DNA from: Manis javanica
Lineage: Eukaryota; Chordata; Mammalia; Pholidota; Manidae
Direction of reading: 5' to 3'
DNA length: 64,000 nt
NCBI RefSeq assembly: GCF_040802235.1
Contig: NC_133161.1
Coordinates: 146,125,121 to 146,189,120 of the forward strand
In this document: positions 57,701-64,000 of the stretch, in pieces
Position numbering within the stretch: the stretch's first letter is position 1
Layout: each line of letters begins with the position of its first letter
Position numbers and translations under genes: made by a program
The notes under the pieces: model-generated
What the model was told of the DNA's origin: nothing
Seen by the model: only the letters and a program-made list of their open reading frames with translations
Databases searched by the model: none

Positions 57701-59309
57701 GAGAGGCTCAGGGAAGAGCTGTGTCTGGATGGCAGGTATGTGCAGGGCCTCACTTCCTGGAAGGAGAAAGGAGACCTCAGCATCTCCGGGACACCCCACT
57801 CCTAACCATGCTCATGCCTGCACACGCTCACAGGCACACACAGAGGCACACGTGCACACAGGAGAGCAGGAAGTGCTCCCCAACTTTCTCCCCTGTGAGC
57901 CAGGATGCTCCTATCAACAACTAATCTGGGGGTGAGTGGGCAGGTGGGGAAACCGACTGTGGAAAGCCAAGTTCTATCCTTAGCTCTGACCAAAGGACAA
58001 AGCCGTGGAGAGGTTGCTTCACATCTCTGAGCCTCAAGTTCTCCTCTACAAAATGGAGACCCTCAACCCTGGGTCACTATGCAGCAAAGACACGACAGTG
58101 GCAGCTTAGAGAAAGAAATAGAACTAAAGAAATAGAACTAAACAAATTCCTGGGAATACTTGTTACTGGGCTGCAGAAACCCAAGCCCTGGGGCAGCACT
58201 GCCCAAAGAGATAAAGGCCACAGCTCTCAGGCTGACTCCAGATACAGGGAAAAAAGAAGAAAGGACTCCAAACAGGAGATCAAATTTCAGAGAAGCAGGC
58301 ACTGAAGGCAGATCCAGGACTGCCACAGAAACCAGGCCCCTCCCCAGCATAGAGAAAATCAGATTCCCATTGGCAACTCCTCTGCTTCTCAGTAAATCCA
58401 GGCATGGGGTGAGCTGGGCAAGAGACCATTCAGCCAGGCTACAAAAATTCTCCAAATTTCAGTTCTGACTGACATCTACGTCTAAACCTCCCAGACCTCC
58501 TATCTGGAGCTCATGTTCGACACACTGTGGGGAAGAAATGAAAGAGAAGTCAAGGTGCGAGGCAGATTCTCCTTAACAGGTAAACTCTCGCCTCCCACCC
58601 AACTTGGGAGTTGGCCCTGTATCTGCCCTCTTCAGCTCAGAGTCAGCTGGCTGGGGCAGGAGGAGGAGGGCTTAGAAAGAGAAATAAAACTAAAAAAATG
58701 CTGGGAAGATCCCAGCAGTCACAGCGGCCCCAAGTCCCCACGCACCCCCCTTTCACTTGGGCCTGTCAGCCCGCTGGGGCTTTCTGGGCCAGGCCAGCAG
58801 CAAGGCCGCTTCGTCTGGCACTCAGACCCCACGGAGCAGATTCTGGGTGCTGGCTAGGGAGCTGGCCAGTCCTGCTCAGACTACAGCTGGTGGACAAGAG
58901 GGGCGCAAAGAGCTGATGGCAGTGGGACACCTTCAGAAACTGTCCAGCGGGAGCTTCAGAAAAACACTGGCGGCCAAGGAAGGAAAGCTGGTCAGGAGGC
59001 TCCAGTGCAGTTCTGGGGAACGGGAGCCCAGCAGGGCGGCGCGTTCGTGGGGCCTCCTGAAGGGCAGGGGACTGGCAGACTCCCTAGCCCTCTCGGCCCC
59101 AGCCCCGGCCCAGCCCCAGCCCTCACCCGGTTTCGTGTCACGGTGTGGTTGAAGGTGTAGATGTTGACCAGCTCGCTGTTGACCTCGTCCACGTAGGTGT
59201 GCTCGAACTCGGCGTCTTTCTGGGAGACGTTCTTGGGCCCCAGGACCCCCAGATGGCTCTCGACCGAGGCCACCAAGAGCGCCAAGAAGGGCAAGCCCAG
59301 AGCGAACAT
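45729..59309 (-). CDS. SIDT2: SIDT2, SID1 transmembrane family member 2, 853 aa with cassette exon
   Basis: Coding exons (minus): 59309-59127, 57503-57382, 57105-56941, 56854-56809, 56386-56285, 56176-56093, 55396-55297, 55098-55033, 54129-54036, 53690-53638, 52945-52874, 52724-52653, 52457-52395, 51588-51470, 51161-51088, 51005-50939, 50381-50308, 50203-50080, 49926-49809, 49340-49204, 48959-48851, 48601-48525, 48372-48326, 48075-47970, 47362-47252, 45992-45879 and 45791-45729. Phases agree throughout (2562 bases). SIDT2 is a polytopic, mainly lysosomal membrane protein linked to RNA/DNA uptake (RNautophagy) and lipid handling. Visible parts: signal peptide (about 1-19), luminal beta-rich domain with NxT/S sites, first membrane helix about 295-316, a cytosolic loop with tyrosine sorting motifs (YGSF, YDTL), and about ten further helices. 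Ser/His/Asp residues of the CREST-type zinc site are present ([27 protein letters not shown]). The 63-base exon 52457-52395 is optional in human. Confidence 0.96.
46690..46940 (+). mobile_element. L2 LINE 3' end
   Basis: CTCCAAGAAGCTTTCCTGGA, CTCTGCTTGTCTTGCCTACA and AAAGGCAGAGACCATGCCAG in L2 order, in the SIDT2 intron between exons 45992-45879 and 47362-47252. Confidence 0.75.
47000..47145 (+). repeat. MIR SINE
   Basis: CTTCAAACCCCAGCTGTGCC, TGTGACCTTGGGCAGGTCAC, GAGGCTCAGTTGCCCACAG and GTGAGGAGGATTAAAGGACA. Confidence 0.85.
50690..50835 (-). repeat. MIR SINE (antisense)
   Basis: CACTCTACAGATGAAGAAAC, TCAGAGAGGTTAAGTCAGTA and CACAAGGTCACTCAGCTGGT, in a SIDT2 intron. Confidence 0.85.
53404..53426. 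repeat. (AGAC)n microsatellite
   Basis: About five GACA units in the SIDT2 intron between 53638 and 52945. Confidence 0.85.
54300..54545 (+). mobile_element. L2 LINE 3' fragment
   Basis: AACTCCATCTTGACTTAACC, GGAAACCTCCTCGGCCCCAA, CAGCACCTGGCACACAGAGG and GATGCTAAATAAAGAAGCTG resemble an L2 tail. Confidence 0.6.
54610..54835 (-). repeat. MIR SINE (antisense)
   Basis: GTCAATATTTACTGAGCATG, GCTGAACCTCACAACTTAGT and CAGAGACGGGAAAACTGGGG, reverse MIR. Confidence 0.75.
55440..55615 (-). repeat. MIR SINE (antisense)
   Basis: CAGTACCTACTGTGGGCCAG, TTAACTCATCTTCACAAAGA, AGATAAGTACTGTCATCAGT and CATCTGACTCTAGAGCCCAA; it starts about 45 bases upstream of the SIDT2 exon 55396-55297. Confidence 0.7.
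57970..58075 (+). repeat. MIR fragment
   Basis: GTTGCTTCACATCTCTGAGC, CTCAAGTTCTCCTCTACAAA, then ATGGAGACCC; MIR core in SIDT2 intron 1. Confidence 0.65.
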
Positions 59310-59960
59310 GGCCCCGGCAGGGCGGCGGCAGCGTAGGTGGCGGCGGCGGCGACGGGCGACAGGACACCTCCCGGACGGGCTGCGGCTCTGGCCGCAGCTT
59401 CCAGCATCTCACCACGACCAGAACTTTAACCCCGCCTGAGATTAGGAGACGTCCCCTCCCAGGAGCCGCCGAGACGCTCGCCGGGCCCCGGGGAGGCGGG
59501 CAGGGCGTGGGGTCCCGGCCGCGGCGGGCGGCTGCCGCTCACGGGGGGCCGAGCACCGCCCGCGCGGAGCCCCTGTGGCCGCGGGTCTGGGCCCGGAGGG
59601 CGAGGGACGACTGGTTGCTGGGAGCCTGCAGACAGACGCCGGGACCGGGAAGGAGGGAGGGCAAGCCGGCGGCGGGGGCGACCGCGACGCGTGGAGAGGC
59701 CGGCGGCGAGGGCGCTGCTAAGGGGTAGGGACCCGACGCCGCAGGGCGCGGCGCGTGGGCCAGGGCGCGGGCCCTTTAAGGGCGGGCGGTCCCAGCGGCT
59801 CCGCGGCCCCGAACTCCGGAAAGTACTCTGCGCCGCGAGGCGGTAAACAGCAGCGGGGCGGGTCCGCCGCTGACGTCAGGGGAAACTGACACAGGCTTTA
59901 AAGGGCCAGGTCCTGAATTGGGCCTTAAAGGGGCCGTAGCCCTCCAGCGGGAAGCGTACT
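59310..59960 (-). promoter_or_regulatory. SIDT2: SIDT2 CpG-island promoter and 5' UTR
   Basis: CpG-rich DNA directly upstream of the SIDT2 ATG. It contains a perfect palindromic CRE, TGACGTCA, at 59871-59878 and three CTTTAAAGGG-like near-palindromes (about 59771-59783, 59895-59906, 59931-59945). The transcription start is not determinable by eye. No CLEAR (GTCACGTGAC) motif was seen. Confidence 0.6.
59871..59878. promoter_or_regulatory. Palindromic CRE (TGACGTCA)
   Basis: A full-length CREB/ATF consensus about 560 bases upstream of the SIDT2 start codon, within the CpG island. Confidence 0.6.
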
Positions 59961-60439
59961 CCAACCCTATCCCGCTACCGCCTCCTATTTCTTTATCCTG
60001 CTCGGGAAAGCTCACTTAGGAACAGACGGATGTTTCCGTGAAGGATCTCCAGATGTTGGATTCTTGTTGACAAATTCTTCTCTTGGGGCAAACGTAGGGA
60101 TGCCCCCACTCCCATCTCCACAGCCTTTACCACTAATAGCCTCCACCCCTGGGACGTTTTTTTCTCCTGGGATTTTATGAAACGAAGAACCCAAAGAAAT
60201 GGAAACACGATGGTCGCCGTGCCAGGGGAGGAGTAGCTGGGGCGGAACTACAGCCGGAATCCCAGCATACTCACCCTCACTGCAGCGGCCACACAGCTTG
60301 GGGGAAGCCTTCAAGCCTGGGGGCTGTTTCTCCTCTCTGCTGGGGCAGCCGCCAACTCACTGGAAGATAGTGACTCTCAGTGCAAACTGGTGAAAACCTC
60401 TCTACAAAATAACTCGGCCCTTTGTTTCAAGAGGCTTTA

Positions 60440-60960
60440 ATGAGCGTTATTCTCTTTGACCCAGTAATTCCACTTCTGGGACTCTATCCTATGGAAATAA
60501 AGAAATACAGATAAAAATGTGATATTCATGATATAAAGCATAAAGGAAACAGCTTAAACATCTATAATGAGGGGGGTGTGGTTAAGTGCCGTGGATCATG
60601 AAGCTACTGAAAACTATGCTTAAGACCTGAAGGGACAATGTTAAGCATAGAATTCACAATACGACACCATGTGAACAGTATGGTTACATATACCTAAGAC
60701 ATACACAGAAAGTGCTGAAAAGATACATACAAGTTTAGCTATGATTATATATGAGTTAAGTGACTTTTAAATAACATATATCATATTTTCCTCTAATTCC
60801 GAAAGTATAGAAAAGTACCAAAAAGAAGAGAAAAATTGCTGGATTGTGGGTGGTTTTTAATTTTTTTTATACCTTTCAAAAACGTATAAATTGTGTGCAA
60901 TGTATGTGAATTCCTTTAGTAAGATTTTTTTATAAATTCGATATGTTTAAAGAAATGTAG
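60440..60960 (+). mobile_element. Old L1 (L1M-type) 3' fragment
   Basis: CTTTGACCCAGTAATTCCAC, TTCTGGGACTCTATCCTATG, then AAAAATGTGATATTCATGAT and ACAATACGACACCATGTGA follow a decayed L1 ORF2 end and 3' UTR. Confidence 0.7.
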
Positions 60961-61124
60961 CATGGCCACTCTGCAGTTGTCAGAGACCCTGATGAAGCCA
61001 CATAGGCCAGTGGCTTGTCAGTTCTCTTGTCACAAGAGTCTGGCAGCTGCAGCCCCTGCCCCTGCCTTAATACCTGGGCATTTTTCCAATGAGGATTGTA
61101 GGTAAAATACTCTTATAATCAATT

Positions 61125-61215
61125 ACAAGGATTTATTCATTCCTGTAGTAAGTATTTAATGGGCACCTACTATGTGCCAGGTACACATAACTATACTGAG
61201 CAAATGATGAGAAGG
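61125..61215 (-). mobile_element. L2 LINE 3' end (antisense)
   Basis: TTATTCATTCCTGTAGTAAG, then GGGCACCTACTATGTGCCAG, reverse of the L2 tail. Confidence 0.7.
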
Positions 61216-61309
61216 AGCAGTAGCCTACGCCTACCACCCAAGCATTATAGCCACAGCCCAAGCATTCATCCAGGGCTGGAGAACCCTGGAAAGTCAGACC
61301 AAAGAGAAC

Positions 61310-61420
61310 CTTAGCGGAATGCTGGGCTAACCCCTCACTTCACAGGTAGTGAAGCCCACAAAGCTCAGCTCATGAGTAGCCCAGTAGACTCATCTCCTGA
61401 GTCCAGTACTTTTTCCAGCA
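61310..61420 (-). repeat. MIR fragment (antisense)
   Basis: CTCACTTCACAGGTAGTGAA, then AAAGCTCAGCTCATGAGTAG and ACTCATCTCCTGAGTCCAGT; degraded MIR. Confidence 0.4.
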
Positions 61421-64000
61421 CATCTAGGCAAACCTGAACTGGAGGCTTCTCAGGATAGCAACAGGTATCTCCACGAGCCCTCCATGCAGTCAGCAACCCA
61501 GTCTGGAGAGTCAATGTCGGGTTTCCATATTCTAACTAGACTTCATTTTCTCATCTTGCCAGTAAATCTGGAACTCTAAGAAATACTCCCACCTGAGCAT
61601 GAGCTCCCCATTTGGTAACTTAACTGGTATACCACATGCCAGGACCTTTGCTGCGTGCTGTGAGAACCACAGGTTGAGGACAATAGAGTCTCGCTCTAGG
61701 CTGACTGGAGCTGTGGCTGTATTGAATACACCCAGGCTGGTGAGCGGGGTGGGAAGAACATTCCAACTCTGTTGCTTAGGCTTTGGAGCAAAATGTGCCC
61801 CTAGGCCTGTTTAAAATGCATATCCAGGCAGTCCTACAGTTTCTGAATCACAGTCTCTGAAAGTGCAGCCAAGGAATCTTCGCTGTAACAAGCGCTCCAG
61901 AAGCTTGCTACACGTGATAAATTTTGAGAACCTCTGCTCTGAGGCCAAACAACTATGGACTACCAATATCTCTGTTTGCTCCTTTTCTCCTGTCAATATC
62001 TGGGGAGAAATCTGCCAAATGAATCCAGAAGGGATCTTTACCTTTTCCAAGGTTTCAAGGGCTCAACTGTTGAATTCTCGGCTGTGTGTTCAGACGGGGT
62101 GGCAAGGCAGCAGCTCCAGATTTTCTTGCTGTCCTCAAGCCTGCAGAACTTTCCTCAGCCCTTCTGCCCCACCCTGAGGGAGGACCCGGCCCAGCCCAGC
62201 CCAGTGATGAGAGGCCCTTTCGGAGGCCGGGCAGGCCCGAGGAAATGACTTTTGTTGGCTGTAGCAGTCAGCATAAAGGAAGGGCAGTGCTGGGTCTCAG
62301 CGCCAGACTCATGAGTGCAGAGAGATGTCAAGGCCTCCCGGCTGCCCCCTCGGCCTTCTGCGCCAGTCTAGCTACTGCCTTCTCTGCCCCAGCCCTGGTG
62401 ATGAGGGGGCAGGGTGGCGCCCCAAGGCTCGAATGACTCTCTTCTATTTCTCTGTGGACCATCCTTCTGCACCTGAGTGAAGAAAGGACCCAGGAAATGG
62501 GACAAGTCACTAAGCAGCTGACAAGGGTCCCAGTTTTCCACGTGTCCAGATCCATTTTAAATCACAGGATTTTTGAGATTTGGAGCAAGACAGGAAGGCA
62601 ACTTCAGCTGGCTCAGTGGTATCATTAAAATGACCTCAAGACTGCACAGAGAGCAGGGTACCGTTAAGAATCACAATAAACAGACTAGCTAAAGCCCGTC
62701 AAGTAACCAAGGAACCTGGGGGTCAGAGAGTGGCCATGCATGTGGGTGGGTGGCAGAATCAAATCAGACTTTAGAATTAAATAATGTGCAACTTTAACCC
62801 AGAAAAAAAGGTTGCAGAACCAACCCCTCAGAAGGAAATAGACTCAAAGTTCCTTGATTTCACCACAACCATTAAAAAGGGATCAGTGTATCCTCTTGGA
62901 GACCAAATAGAATTGCCCTGGACATAGGCAGGCCGGCAGCCAGAGTACTGGACAGCACTGCTTTCCACCCGGCAAGTTCTGCTCTTTCCCAGGGCTGCCC
63001 TTGTGTCTGCTTCTCTCTCCTTCAAGGATATGAAAAAACTGCATGCACCTCAGACTGGGAACGGGGATAGGATTTACTTTGTCATTCTGGGGATAAGGTC
63101 TCAAACCTGTCACATGGCTTCATGGAATTATGGGAACAGCAAGGACTTTGATGTCAGAAAATCCTGGTTAAAGCTCTGCATTGTGCAGGTTTGGCAGATC
63201 AAACATTCTGAGCTGTGTCTCATCTCCATTGTCTTCCTAAATGCCACACACTGAAGCTGGGCGTGGCCGCTTCAACAGCATGAACTACTGTCTAAAGAGT
63301 AGAAGGGAAGTCAGGGGAGAGGAGCTTGGATCTTACAGGCAGGACCTGCAGCCAGACAGGCCAGCCACTTTCCATTTCCTGGGCTTTCACCAGACAGGGA
63401 ACTTGCACAATACCTTCAGGCCCTGCATCTAGTTCCCTGTGGCCATGTGATGGAATCAACATCAGAGCTTTCCAGGAAATGAGGCTGGTCATCAGGTTGC
63501 TGTAAACAAGTAGATAAATAATTGATCAACTCAAATCTGTGTCTCCAAAGATCACTGATAAAAATGAGCCAGCCAGCCTTCCTCCTATTTCAAGAAAGCT
63601 TGGGTCTCCAGCTAAGAAACCAGATGCAACCGAAGAATCTTTTACTCCTCTCTGTACCTAAAAATCACATGCAGCTACCCGGTCCTTGTTCCACGTTGTT
63701 CTCGATAATAAAAAGGGTTCCCTCTTTATACTCTGGCTCAGATCCAGGCCACGTCCCAGAGCTTCCTGTGCTACTTCATGGGTCCCTGGAGCCCTCACAA
63801 AGGTGGTTTTCTCCTTCCCAATACCTTGTGCCTCTGAACCAGTCTAGCTTTTTCCTCTAGCTTCACTTTTCCTACAAAAACAATCTTTATTAATTTCATC
63901 TGGTTCTAATCAAACGATCCCAGAAAATGCCTCAATAATTTTTAGTAGGTATGAACTGAATTTTTGTTTTTGTTAGCTGAACTTTTGTATTTATCACTAG
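61420..64000. other. Flank without recognisable coding exon; possible approach to PAFAH1B2 3' end
   Basis: No open frame here reads like a known protein or has good splice borders. In human the gene upstream of SIDT2 is PAFAH1B2 in the same orientation, so its 3' UTR would come in from the right edge on the minus strand. A minus-strand AATAAA at 63891-63886, followed by a T-rich stretch, is a candidate for its poly(A) signal. This is inference from synteny. Confidence 0.25.

Overview
The window is nuclear DNA of a placental mammal. It carries three complete or near-complete multi-exon genes and one partial gene with canonical GT/AG introns, CpG-island promoters, and abundant old mammalian repeats (MIR, L2, L3/CR1, hAT-type MER copies, Tigger1). 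There are no Alu, B1/B2, CAN-SINE or Bov-tA copies. The only young-looking mobile DNA is a LINE-1 3' half and an adjoining A-tailed retroviral fossil at the left edge. This repeat profile fits a SINE-poor laurasiatherian; a pangolin is my best guess, from memory of similar L1 and LTR sequences, with low confidence.

Gene order is RNF214(-), PCSK7(+), TAGLN(-), SIDT2(-). This is the human 11q23.3 block read in reverse. RNF214 is cut by the left edge: only exons 1-5 are present (non-coding exon 1 plus 272 codons), and the L1 and fossil lie in the intron after exon 5. RNF214 and PCSK7 are divergent and share a CpG island (about 9.95-11.5 kb) that contains ETS and CCAAT motifs and a CGG repeat. 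PCSK7 has 15 coding exons encoding 781 aa, running from 13418 to 36161, with one 11.1-kb intron that holds most of the gene's repeats, including a Tigger1 copy with an internal deletion. TAGLN converges on PCSK7 tail to tail. It encodes 201 aa in four coding exons and has the classic SM22 promoter with two SRF CArG boxes and a TTTAAA box. SIDT2 has 27 coding exons (853 aa including a 21-codon cassette exon) between 45729 and 59309 and starts in a second CpG island.

The genes do not form one pathway. PCSK7 is a secretory-pathway protease, TAGLN an actin-binding smooth-muscle protein, SIDT2 a lysosomal nucleic-acid/lipid membrane protein, and RNF214 a RING-type protein. Coding exons were placed by splice sites, continuous phase and recall of the human proteins; every reconstructed reading frame closes without error. 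The last 3.7 kb (60.3-64 kb) has no recognisable coding exon. By synteny it should approach the 3' end of PAFAH1B2, and one minus-strand poly(A) signal candidate is noted. I found no RNA gene, CRISPR array or undescribed system. The most distinctive local features are a 75-bp tandem duplication beside TAGLN exon 1, the A-tailed fossil next to the L1, and the nested Tigger1 copy.
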